Shown piece after piece: positions 47,640-56,900 of a DNA stretch of 64,000 nt; positions within the stretch are counted from its first letter, which is position 1, and each line of letters starts with the position of its first letter. The notes under the pieces are model-generated. The model did not search any database. It was not told the DNA's origin and saw nothing but the letters and a program-made list of their open reading frames with translations. The translations under genes and the position numbers were made by a program. The stretch is from assembly GCF_014764365.1 (NCBI RefSeq), contig NZ_CP061718.1:2868501-2932500 (forward strand), given 5' to 3'. Origin of the DNA: Roseococcus microcysteis. Its GTDB lineage: Bacteria; Pseudomonadota; Alphaproteobacteria; Acetobacterales; Acetobacteraceae.

Positions 47640-48368
47640 TCAGCGGAAATTGTCCTTCGCTGCGCGCCGGGCCGCAAGCTCCGCCACGTCACTTGCGCGC
47701 AGGAAGGGGTTGAATTCGTGCTCGTCCGCGATGGTGGTGGGCACGGTGGGCTGGCCCGCCTCGCGCAGCGCCTTGGCCTTCGTGGCGAATGCCTGAAGCG
47801 CGGCGTTGTCCGGCTCCACGCTCAGCGCGAACTTGATGTTGGACAGCGTGTATTCATGCCCGCAGCAGACCAGCGTCTCGCCGGGCAGGGCGCCCAGGGC
47901 CTGCAGCGCGCCGTGCATGTCGGCCGGCGTGCCCTCCAGCAGGCGGCCGCAGCCGGCGGCGAACATCGTGTCGCCCGACAGCACGGCCGGCCCGTCCGGG
48001 AAATGCCAGGCGATGGCACCCAGCGTGTGGCCGGGGCTGTCGAGGATATGTGCCTTCGCCTCGCCCAGCTGGAAGCTGTCGCCCGGCTTCAGCGCCACAT
48101 CCAGCCTGGGCAGCCGGTGCGCGTCGGCCGCGGCGCCGGCCACCTTCGCGCCGAAGCGTGCCTGCACCTCCGGGATGCCGGCCACATGGTCGCCGTGGTG
48201 GTGGGTGATGAGCAGCCAATCCAGCCGCCCGCCCTCCTTTTCCACGAAGGCGATGACGGGCGCGGCCTCGGCGGCATCGGCCACGGCGGTCATGCCCGTG
48301 GCCTCGTCGCGCAGGAACCAGGCGTAATTGTCGTCGAGAATGGCGATGGGCTTCACGGTCAAAGCCAT
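47640..48368 (-). CDS. gloB: hydroxyacylglutathione hydrolase (glyoxalase II)
   Basis: This metallo-beta-lactamase-fold enzyme hydrolyses S-lactoylglutathione in methylglyoxal detoxification. The 242-residue protein has the zinc motif ITHHHGDHVAGIPE near residue 54 and further ligands in DSPGHTLGAIAWHFPDG, SGDTMFAAGCGRLLEG and CCGHEYTLSN. The ATG at 48368 follows AGGGAGGCC. It is divergent from a methyltransferase gene, a common alphaproteobacterial arrangement, and the GST gene lies just downstream. Confidence 0.95.
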   Translation of the reverse strand: MALTVKPIAILDDNYAWFLRDEATGMTAVADAAEAAPVIAFVEKEGGRLDWLLITHHHGDHVAGIPEVQARFGAKVAGAAADAHRLPRLDVALKPGDSFQLGEAKAHILDSPGHTLGAIAWHFPDGPAVLSGDTMFAAGCGRLLEGTPADMHGALQALGALPGETLVCCGHEYTLSNIKFALSVEPDNAALQAFATKAKALREAGQPTVPTTIADEHEFNPFLRASDVAELAARRAAKDNFR

Positions 48369-48410
48369 GGCGGCCTCCCTCTGGCGGTGTGGCCGCCCTA
48401 TATCCCCTGC

Positions 48411-49154
48411 ATGAGTGGCGAGGTCCATGGTCTGCCCGAATTCTACGCCAGCCCCCCGGGCCAGGTGGCGATACGGCTGATCCGCATGCGGCTTTCCGCC
48501 CTCTGGCCAGACTGCACGGGGCTCGACGTGCTGGGGCTGGGCTGGGCGGCGCCCTATATGGGAATCTGGGCCGGGCAGCGCGGAAGGCGCATCAGCCTGG
48601 TGCCCGCCTGCTTCACCCCGGTCCACGGCACGGCCCTGACCGATGACCATGATCTTCCCCTGCCCGACCGCAGCCTGGACCGCATCCTGCTGATCCATGG
48701 GCTGGAAGCCAGCGAGCATGTGCGCCCGCTGCTGCGCGAGTGCTGGCGGGTATTGCGGGATGATGGGCGCCTTCTGGTGGTGGCCCCCAACCGGCTGGGC
48801 CCCTGGGCGTTGTTCGACCACACGCCCTTCGGCCAGGGCCGCCCCTATTCGCGCGGGCAGCTCAGCCGGCTTCTGGAGTCCCGCATGTTCCATGTGCTGC
48901 GCCGCGAGGAAGCGCTCTTCGTCCCGCCCTTCCCCTGGCGCTTCGCCCTGCGCGGCGCCCGGCTGTGGGAAAGCGTGGGCCGCGTCGCGGCGCGGCGCCT
49001 GGCGGGTGTCGCCCTGGTCGAGGCCGAGAAGGACATGTTCGCGGCATTGCCCGCCGGCGCCGTCTCGCTGGGCCGGCGCGTGGTGCAGCCCGTTCCGGCG
49101 CGCTACGCCGTCGAGCCGCCCGCCTCCGACGACAGCTCCAGCGCGCGGGCATAG
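48411..49154 (+). CDS. SAM-dependent methyltransferase, type-11-like
   Basis: This 247-residue protein has a methyltransferase type-11 pattern: VLGLGWAAPYMGIWAGQRGR replaces a strict glycine motif I, and LDRILLIHGLEASEHVRPLL and ECWRVLRDDGRLLVVAPNRL form later motifs. The weak motif I makes activity less sure. It is divergent from gloB by 42 bases, as in many alphaproteobacteria, and overlaps rsmI tail to tail by 52 bases. Confidence 0.85.
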   Translation: MSGEVHGLPEFYASPPGQVAIRLIRMRLSALWPDCTGLDVLGLGWAAPYMGIWAGQRGRRISLVPACFTPVHGTALTDDHDLPLPDRSLDRILLIHGLEASEHVRPLLRECWRVLRDDGRLLVVAPNRLGPWALFDHTPFGQGRPYSRGQLSRLLESRMFHVLRREEALFVPPFPWRFALRGARLWESVGRVAARRLAGVALVEAEKDMFAALPAGAVSLGRRVVQPVPARYAVEPPASDDSSSARA

Positions 49155-49954
49155 ACGCGCTTGCGGGGCAGACCTGTGGCGGCGGCCACCGCGGCGGCGG
49201 CGTCGCGCACCGACATCCGTGCCATGGCATCGCGCAGCGTGGCGTCCAGCGTCTCGGCGGCCGTCTCGGCCGGTGGCGGCGCGGGGCCGACGCAGAGCAC
49301 CACCTCGCCCCGCGCCTCATGGGTGGCGTAGTGGGCGGCGAGTTCGCCCAGCGTGCCGCGCCGCACCTCCTCGAAGCGCTTGGTGAGTTCGCGGGCCAGG
49401 GCGGCCGGGCGGTCGGCGCCCAGACCCTCGGCCAGGGCCGCCAGCGCCTCCGCCGCGCGGTGCGGCGCTTCATAGAAGATCAGCGTGGCCGAGAGCCCCG
49501 CCGCCTCCAGCGCCGCCATCCGCGCGATCTCCGCCGCGCGGGCGGCCGCCTTGGGCGGCAGGAAGCCATGGAACAGGAAGGGGTGCGGCGGCAGGCCGGA
49601 GAGCGTCAGCGCCATCAGCGCCGCGTTCGGCCCCGGAATGGCCGTGACCGGCACGCCCGCCGCGATGGCGGCCCGCGCCAGCCTGTAGCCGGGGTCGCTG
49701 ACCAGCGGCGTGCCGGCATCGCTCACCAGCGCCAGCGCCTCGCCCGCCTGCATCCGCGCGACCAGGCGGGGGGCCATCTCGGCCTCATTGTGGTCGTGCA
49801 GCGCGATCATTGTCGCGGAAATGCTATGCCGGGCCAGCAGCCTGGACGTTACCCTGGTATCCTCGCACAAGATGGCGGCCGCCTGTTCCAGGGCCGCCCG
49901 CGCGCGGGGCGGGAAATCGTCCAGGTTGCCGATCGGGGTGGCGACGAGTGTCAA
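49103..49954 (-). CDS. rsmI: 16S rRNA 2'-O-methyltransferase RsmI
   Basis: RsmI methylates the ribose of C1402 in 16S rRNA. The 283-residue protein has [20 protein letters not shown] at the start, [20 protein letters not shown], and [20 protein letters not shown], all conserved tetrapyrrole-methylase-fold motifs. No ATG or GTG suits the N-terminus; a TTG at 49954 gives [11 protein letters not shown] and the family's usual length. It is divergent from the PBP-activator-like lipoprotein gene, 22 bases between starts, the arrangement known for rsmI and yraM. Confidence 0.92.
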   Translation of the reverse strand: MTLVATPIGNLDDFPPRARAALEQAAAILCEDTRVTSRLLARHSISATMIALHDHNEAEMAPRLVARMQAGEALALVSDAGTPLVSDPGYRLARAAIAAGVPVTAIPGPNAALMALTLSGLPPHPFLFHGFLPPKAAARAAEIARMAALEAAGLSATLIFYEAPHRAAEALAALAEGLGADRPAALARELTKRFEEVRRGTLGELAAHYATHEARGEVVLCVGPAPPPAETAAETLDATLRDAMARMSVRDAAAAVAAATGLPRKRVYARALELSSEAGGSTA

Positions 49955-49976
49955 TCCACCGGAAGGGGGGAGTTCA

Positions 49977-51104
49977 ATGAGGTTTCGTATTCCATGGCAG
50001 GCGGCCCTCGCGGCCCTCTTCCTTCCGCTGATCGGCTGCGCCCCGCAAGCCCAGGTTTCCGGGCCCAGGCCTTTCGCCGCCCCCGTGACACCCTTTGCCA
50101 TGCCCCAGGCCCAGCCCGAGCCGGTGCGCCGCGTCGGCCTGTTGCTCCCGCTGACCGGCGGCAATGCGGCCCTCGGCCAGGCCATGCTGAACGCCGGGCA
50201 GCTTGCCCTCTTCGACCAGGGCGACCGGCGCATCGAATTGCTGCCCCGCGACACCCGCAGCACCGCTTCCGGCGCGGCCGAGGCGGCGCGCGATGCCGAA
50301 AGCCAGGGCGCGCTGGCCATCGCCGGCCCGCTGACGCTCGGCGAGACGGCCGCCGTGGCGCGGACCACCCGCGTGCCCGTCTTCGCCTTCACCTCGGACG
50401 AGGCGCAGGCCAGCGGGCGGGTCTGGGTGCTGGGCATTACCCCCACCCAGCAGGCCCGCCGCGTGATGAGCGCCGCCAACGAGCAGGGCGCCCAGCGCTT
50501 CGGCCTGTTGGCGCCCAATGACGCCTTCGGCCAGCGCCTCGCCACCGCCATGCGGGAGGCCGCGCGCCAGGCCGGCTGGCCCGCGCCCGCCATCCAGCTG
50601 GTGCCGCAGCGCACGACGGAATTCGCGGCCCAGGCCGAGGCGCTGCGCGCGGCGGATGTGCAGGCGGTGCTGGTGGCCTTCGCCGGCGCCGGCGCCCGCA
50701 CCGCCGCGCAAGCCCTGGCCGAGGGCGGCAGCCGCCCCCTGATCCTGGGCACGATCCTCTGGGCGGCCGAGCCCAATCTGGGAGATGAACCCGCTTTGGC
50801 CGGGGCGCTCTTCCCCGGGCCGGACCCCTCGGGCCGCGACCGCTTCGACCAGCAGTTCGAGGCCGCCTTCGAGGCCCGCGCCTCGCGCCTCGCGGGCCCC
50901 GCCTATGACGCGGTGGCGCTGGCCGCGCGCACCGCGCGCGAGGGGGCGCCGCCTGTCGGCAGCGCCTTCCTGGGCGCGGATGGGCCCATCCAGCTCGATG
51001 CCGGAGGCGTCACGCGCCGTGGGCTTGCGGTCTTCGCGCTGCAGCCGGGCGGTCAGCCGCGCCTCGTCTCGCCCGCCCCGGTGCCGGGCGGCGCCGGAAG
51101 CTGA
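49977..51104 (+). CDS. penicillin-binding protein activator-like lipoprotein (LpoA/YraM C-domain)
   Basis: This 375-residue outer-envelope lipoprotein has the lipobox LIGC (Cys21) and then a periplasmic-binding-fold domain beginning RVGLLLPLTGGNAALGQAML near residue 52. This fold forms the C-terminal part of LpoA, which activates PBP1A in Gammaproteobacteria; the alphaproteobacterial form lacks LpoA's N-terminal repeats. GGAAGGGGGGAG precedes the ATG at 49977. It is divergent from rsmI, which supports the assignment. Confidence 0.87.
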   Translation: MRFRIPWQAALAALFLPLIGCAPQAQVSGPRPFAAPVTPFAMPQAQPEPVRRVGLLLPLTGGNAALGQAMLNAGQLALFDQGDRRIELLPRDTRSTASGAAEAARDAESQGALAIAGPLTLGETAAVARTTRVPVFAFTSDEAQASGRVWVLGITPTQQARRVMSAANEQGAQRFGLLAPNDAFGQRLATAMREAARQAGWPAPAIQLVPQRTTEFAAQAEALRAADVQAVLVAFAGAGARTAAQALAEGGSRPLILGTILWAAEPNLGDEPALAGALFPGPDPSGRDRFDQQFEAAFEARASRLAGPAYDAVALAARTAREGAPPVGSAFLGADGPIQLDAGGVTRRGLAVFALQPGGQPRLVSPAPVPGGAGS

Positions 51105-51151
51105 CGCCCGCCCGCCTCCTGGCGGCAACGCTGCTGACCGGGGCGGCGCCG

Positions 51152-52477
51152 GTGCTGGTGCTGCTCGTCCTGATGGTGACGGGGGCGGTGTCGGTGGGGC
51201 CGGGGCTGCTGGCGCTGCTGATCTGCCTGGGGGCGGCCTTCGCGGTGGCCTGGCTGTGGATTTCGGCCGTGACGCGGCTCGCGGCCGCGCTGCGGCGGGC
51301 GGCGGAGGAGGAGGGGCCGCTCCGCCACGAAATGCCCCCCCTGCCGCCCCTGCCGGCCCTGGTCGAGATCGAGGAAGGGCTGGCGCGGCTGGTGCGATCG
51401 CTGGAGGTGCGCGCCGCCCTGGTCGGCCAGCTCCGCGCCGCCGACGAGGCCATCGTCGAGGCCCTGCCCGACCCCTTGCTGGTGCTGGGCCCCGACCGCG
51501 CGCCACTGCGCGCCAACCAGGCCGCACGCCGCCTCTTCGGCATCGCGGGCGCGGAGGGTGAGACGCGCCAGGGCGATGTGCTGGCCCTGCTGCGCCACCC
51601 CCTGCTGGCCGGCGCCGTGGACCGGGCGATGACCGAGGCCCGCCCGCAATCCCTGGACCTGACCCTGCCCGGCCAGGCCACGCGGGAGCTTTCGGCCCAG
51701 GTGATCCCGATGAACCCGCCCTTGGCCGATGGCGGAAGGCTGGTGGTGGTGCTGACCGACCGCACCGCCGCCCGCGCGGTGGAGCGCATGCGCGTGGATT
51801 TCGTGGCCAATGCCAGCCACGAACTCCGCACCCCGCTGGCCAGCCTGATGGGTTTCATCGAGACCCTGCGCGGCCCGGCCGCCGACGACCCGCCGGCGCA
51901 GCAGCGCTTCCTGGGCATCATGGCCGACCAGGCGGACCGCATGCGCCGCCTGGTGGATGACCTTCTGGGCCTCTCCCGCGTCGAGGCCACGGAGCATCTG
52001 CCCCCGCAGGGCCGCGCCGACGTGCAGGCCGTGCTGCGCGCCGAGGCGGCGGCGGTGGAACCCCTCTTCGCCGCGCGCAAGGTGCGCCTGCGTCTCGACC
52101 TCCCCGAGGGCGCGCTTCCCGCCGACCCCGCCGATGCCGACCAGATCGCCCAGGTGGCGCGCAACCTGCTGGACAACGCGCTGCGCCACGCGAAGGAGGA
52201 GGTGGTGATGCAGGCCGCCCCCGCCCGCCATGCAGGCCGCCCGGGTGTCGCCTTCCAGGTGCGCGATGACGGGCCGGGCATCCCGCCCGAACACATCCCC
52301 CGCCTGACCGAGCGCTTCTACCGCGTGGATTCGGGGCGGGCGCGGGCGGCGGGGAATACCGGCCTCGGCCTCGCCATTGTGAAGCACATTCTGAACCGGC
52401 ACCGCGGCACGCTGGTCATCGAGAGCCCGCCGGGGCAGGGCGCCACCTTCCGGGTGTGGCTGCCCGGTCCCGGGTGA
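51152..52477 (+). CDS. PhoR-like sensor histidine kinase
   Basis: This kinase has membrane helices near its N-terminus, a linker, a PAS-like region (AIVEALPDPLLVLGPDRAPL), the HisKA domain with its histidine (His223) in VANASHELRTPLASLMGF, and HATPase blocks NLLDNALRHAKEE, DDGPGIPPEH and GNTGLGLAIVK. The GTG at 51152 would cut the first membrane helix; an in-frame CTG at 51101, overlapping the previous stop as CTGA, would restore it, giving 458 residues. No response regulator lies beside it. PhoR of phosphate control is the nearest group. Confidence 0.88.
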   Translation: MLVLLVLMVTGAVSVGPGLLALLICLGAAFAVAWLWISAVTRLAAALRRAAEEEGPLRHEMPPLPPLPALVEIEEGLARLVRSLEVRAALVGQLRAADEAIVEALPDPLLVLGPDRAPLRANQAARRLFGIAGAEGETRQGDVLALLRHPLLAGAVDRAMTEARPQSLDLTLPGQATRELSAQVIPMNPPLADGGRLVVVLTDRTAARAVERMRVDFVANASHELRTPLASLMGFIETLRGPAADDPPAQQRFLGIMADQADRMRRLVDDLLGLSRVEATEHLPPQGRADVQAVLRAEAAAVEPLFAARKVRLRLDLPEGALPADPADADQIAQVARNLLDNALRHAKEEVVMQAAPARHAGRPGVAFQVRDDGPGIPPEHIPRLTERFYRVDSGRARAAGNTGLGLAIVKHILNRHRGTLVIESPPGQGATFRVWLPGPG

Positions 52478-52480
52478 GCG

Positions 52481-53917
52481 TCAGAGGGAAGTCCCGCCCA
52501 CCGTCAGCCCCATCATCTTCAGCGTGGGCTGGCCCACGCCCACCGGCACGCCCTGCCCCTGCTTCCCGCAGGTGCCGATGCCGGGGTCCATGCCCGTGTC
52601 ATTGCCGATCATGCTGATCTTGGTCAGCGCGTCCGGCCCGTTGCCGATGAGGGTGGCGCCCTTCACCGGCGCGCCGATCCTGCCGTCCTCGATGCGGTAG
52701 GCCTCGCTCATGGAAAACACGAATTTCCCGCTGGTGATGTCCACCTGCCCGCCGCCGAAATTCACCGCAAAGATGCCGCGCTTCACGCTGCGGATGATCT
52801 CCTCCGGCGCGTATTCGCCATTCATCATCAGCGTGTTGGTCATGCGCGGCATGGGGCTGTGCGCATAGGATTGCCGCCGGCCATTGCCGGTGGGGGCGAC
52901 ACCCATCAGGCGGGCATTCTGCCGGTCCTGGATGAAGCCGCGCAGATAGCCATCCTCGATCATGACCATGCGGCCGGAGGGCGTGCCCTCGTCATCCACC
53001 GTCAGGCTGCCGCGGCGGTCGGGGATGGTGCCGTCATCCACCACCGTGACGCCGGGGGCCGCGATGCGCGTGCCGACCAGCCCGGCGAAGGCGCTGGTCT
53101 TCTTCCGGTTGAAGTCGCCCTCCAGCCCGTGGCCGATCGCCTCGTGCAGCAGGATGCCGGGCCAGCCCGGGCCCAGCACCACCTCGGTTTCGCCGGCCGG
53201 GGCGGGCTGGCTGTCCAGGTTCACCAGCGCCTGGCGCAGGGCTTCCGCCACGCCGCGCTGCCAGCCCCCATTCTCCAGCACGCGGGCATAGGCGAAGCGG
53301 CCGCCGGTGCCGAAGCTGCCCGTCTCGCGCCGGCCATCCTGTTCCACCACCACGCTGACGCCGAAGCGCACCAGGGGGCGGATATCGGCCACGCGCTCGC
53401 CATCGGGGCGGACGATCTGCACCGCCTGCCATTCGCCGGTCAGCGAGGCCATCACCTGCACCACACGCCGGTCCAGCGCGCGCGCATAAGCGTCGAGTTC
53501 CAGCAGCAGCGCGGTCTTCTCCGCGAAGCCCATGGCGGTCAGCGGGTTGGCGGGTTCGTAGAGGCGCGTGTTGGTGGCGCGCGGCGCCAGGTCCAGCGTG
53601 CCCGAACGTCCCTGCCGCACCGCCTTCACCGTCTCGGCCGCGCGGGCCAGCGCCGCGTCGGTGATCTCGCCCGAATGGGCATAGCCCGCCGCCTCGCCCT
53701 GCACGGCGCGCAGCCCGAAGCCGCGCGAGGTGTCATAGCTGGCCGAGCGGATGCGGCCATCCTCCAGGCTGATCGCCTCGCTCTCGCGGTATTCCAGGAA
53801 CAGCTCGCCATCCTCGCAGCCCAGCGTGGCCTCCCGCAGGCGGGCCAGCGCGGCGGCGGGGTCCAGCTCGGTGTGGAACAGGCGGTCGGTGATGGAGAGC
53901 GGGCTGTCGAGGGGCAT
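52481..53917 (-). CDS. tldD: metalloprotease TldD
   Basis: TldD works with TldE/PmbA as a zinc peptidase, for example in maturing ribosomally made peptides. The 478-residue protein has the zinc motif HEAIGHGLEGD (His258, Glu259, His262). It also has TSRGFGLRAVQGEAAGYAHS near residue 63, GGGQVDITSGKFVFSMSEAY near the end, and LTVGGTSL at the C-terminus, as is usual. It stands between the PhoR-like kinase gene (convergent, 3 bases away) and the eleven-PAS kinase gene, in the same direction as the latter. No tldE is in the window. Confidence 0.95.
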   Translation of the reverse strand: MPLDSPLSITDRLFHTELDPAAALARLREATLGCEDGELFLEYRESEAISLEDGRIRSASYDTSRGFGLRAVQGEAAGYAHSGEITDAALARAAETVKAVRQGRSGTLDLAPRATNTRLYEPANPLTAMGFAEKTALLLELDAYARALDRRVVQVMASLTGEWQAVQIVRPDGERVADIRPLVRFGVSVVVEQDGRRETGSFGTGGRFAYARVLENGGWQRGVAEALRQALVNLDSQPAPAGETEVVLGPGWPGILLHEAIGHGLEGDFNRKKTSAFAGLVGTRIAAPGVTVVDDGTIPDRRGSLTVDDEGTPSGRMVMIEDGYLRGFIQDRQNARLMGVAPTGNGRRQSYAHSPMPRMTNTLMMNGEYAPEEIIRSVKRGIFAVNFGGGQVDITSGKFVFSMSEAYRIEDGRIGAPVKGATLIGNGPDALTKISMIGNDTGMDPGIGTCGKQGQGVPVGVGQPTLKMMGLTVGGTSL

Positions 53918-53928
53918 GGGGGCTCCGT

Positions 53929-56900
53929 TCAGGGAAGGAGGGAGGCGTGCGGGAAGCGCAGCAGCGCGCGCGTTCCCTCGCCTTCGGCGCTGTCGAGGGT
54001 AAGGGTGCCGCCTTGCGCTTCCGTCAGCACGCGGCAGAGGTAGAGGCCGAGCCCCGCGCCCGGATAGCGGCGGGCCAGCTGGCTGTCGATCTGGGTGAAG
54101 GGCTCGAAGACGCGCGAGAGATCATCAGCCGCGATGCCGATGCCGGTGTCGCGCACCTCGATCTCCAGGCCCTTGTCGCAGACGCGCGCCGTCAGCGTGA
54201 TGCGGCCGCCCGCCGGCGTGAACTTCACCGCATTGGTGACGAGGTTCAGCAGCACCTGGCGCAGCCGCTGCTCATCCGCGCGCAGACGCGGCAGCGGGCC
54301 CATCGGCACGAGGCTGAGCGTGAGCCGCCCGGCCTCCGCCGTCGGCCGCATCATGCGCTCCACACCCTCCAGCAGCGGCGGCAGGGAGAGGGTTTCCAGC
54401 GTCACGGGCAAATGGCCGGATTCGGCGCGGGTCACGTCCAGGATGTCGTCGATCAGCGTCAGCAGATGGCGCCCCGCCTCCTGGATGGCGCGGGCGAATT
54501 CCTGGGTCTGCTCGCGCGGCGCATCGCCGCTCAACACCTCGGAGAAGCCGATGACGGCATTCAGCGGCGTGCGAAGCTCATGGCTCATGGTGGCCAGGAA
54601 GCGCGACTTGGCGAGGCTCGCCGCCTCGGCCGCGGTGCGGGCGCGTTCCAGCTCGTCGCGGATGCGCCGGTCGTCGGTGACGTCGGTGTAGGTCAGCACG
54701 AAGCCGCCATCGGGCGTGGGGTCGGAGACGATCTCGAGGATGGCGCCGTCGGGCCGCCGCCGGACCTGGCGCCGGGGCGCCTCGCGCGGATGGACGATGA
54801 TGGATGCGGCGATGCGCTCGGCGTCCTCGCCCTCGCCATATTCGCCGCGGGCGTGCAGCGTCTCCACCAGGTCCTTCACGGTCATGCCGGGTGCCAGCAG
54901 CCCGGGCGGCAGGTCCAGCATGCGCGACACCATGGGGTTGGCGGCCACCAGCAGCCCGTCGCCGTCGAACAGCACGATGCCGTGGCGGATGTTGTCCAGC
55001 ATCACGCCCAGGATGGTGGCCCTGCGGTCGGCCTCCTCCTGCGCCTGGGCCAGTGCCGTCACATCCGTGATGGAGACGACATAGCCGCCATCGGGTGTGG
55101 GGTGGGAGGCGTTGTTCAGCACCCGCCCATCGGCCGTCACGCGCTGGTGGAATTGCGGCACGCTGCGATCCTGCTCGATCAGGTGGCGCAGCAGCGCCTC
55201 GGCCACGGCACCCGTGCCGAAATTGCCGGCCTCGAACTGCCGCCGCAGAATCTCCTCCATGCTGTGCCCGCGCAGCTCGGCCAGATCGGGCAGGCCGAGC
55301 GCCTTGGTGGCCAGGTCGTTCAGCGCGACCAGGCGACGATCCTTGTCGTAGAGCAGGATGCCCAGGCTGATGTTGTCCAGCATGGTCTGCATGATGCCGG
55401 CGCGATGCTCGGCCTCCTCTTCCGCGCGCGCCAGGGCCGTCACGTCGGCCACGGAGATGACGAAGCCCCCATCGGGTGTGGGGTCGGAGGCGATGTCGTA
55501 GCGCCGCCCGTCGGGCAGCGTGCGCTGCATGCGTTGCGGCTTGCTGCGGTCCAGGTCGCGGAAGTCGCGCTCTGTCCGGTTGCCGTCCTCCTCGTCGGCA
55601 TACATGCCGCGCGCGCGCTGGGCGGCCAGGATTTCGGCATGGGGGGTGCCCGGCTTCTGCAGGAGGTCCGCCACTCCCATCAGTTCGCCGGCGAGGGCGT
55701 TGGCGGCCACCAGGCGGTGGTCGGCATCATAGAGCACGATGCCATGGCGGTTGTTGTCGAGCATGGCCTGGAGCACACCGGCCCTTCGCTGCGCCTCCTC
55801 CTCCGCCTGCACCAACGCCGTCACATCGGCCACCGAGATCGCGAAGCCGCCATCATGCGTGGGCTCGGACTGCACATCCAACACACGGCCATCGGGGTGG
55901 CGGCGCTGGTAGCGCAGGGATTTCGTGCGATCGAGCCCGGCATACTGCGCGATGAAGGCGGCCTGCGCGACGAGGTCGCCAGGGAAATGGGCCTCGGCCT
56001 GGTGCCGCAGGATCTCGGTGATGGTCAGGCCGATCAGATCGCGCTCATCGGCATAGCCGGCCAGCTCGGCCGCGATGCGGTTGGCGGCCACGGCGCGATG
56101 CTCGGCATCGTAGAGGGTGATGGTGTGGCGCGTGGCATTCAGCGCCGCCGCCAGGACGCCGGCCCTGCGCTGCGCCTCCTCTCGCGCCTCGAACAGCTCG
56201 GTCACGTCGGCGATGGTCACGACATAGCCGCCGCCCGGCACCGGGTCCGAGGCCACGTCCAGCACCCGCCCGTCCGATCCGCGGCGCTGGTATCGATGGG
56301 GCTTGCTGCGGTCAATGACGTTGAAGGCCAGGCTGGGAGGCAGGTCGGGCGGGCCTCCCTGGGCGCGCCGCGCCTGCGCGATCACCTCCGCATGGGTCAG
56401 GCCCACCGGCGTCCGCGCGTCAGGAAAGCCCGAAAGCTGCGCCGCCATGTCGTTGCAAGCGACCACCCGGCCATTGGCGTCGAAGAGGGTGATGCTGTGG
56501 CGCGAGGCATTGAGCGTGGCGGTCAGCACGGTGGCCCGCGCCTGCGACTCCTCCTGGGCCCGCACGCGCTCGGTCACGTCGGTCAGCGTCAGCACGAAGC
56601 CGCCGCCGGGCACCGGATTCGTGCGGATCTCGAGCACGGTGCCGTCCGGCCGCCGGCGCTGCCAGGCCTGGGGGGCGTCGAAGTCCCGGGCGTTGAGCTG
56701 CCGCAGCGTCTCCTCCGCCTGTTCGGGTGGGCCGAATTCACCCTGTGCGGCCTGCAGCCGCGCCATCTCGCTGCGCGTCATGCCGGGATGCAGCAGCCCC
56801 TCGATGCCGTTCAGCCGGGCGCAAAGCGTATTGGCCACCAGCAGCCGGTGTTCCGCGTCGAACATCGCGATGCCGTGGCGCATGTTTTCCAGCATCACCT

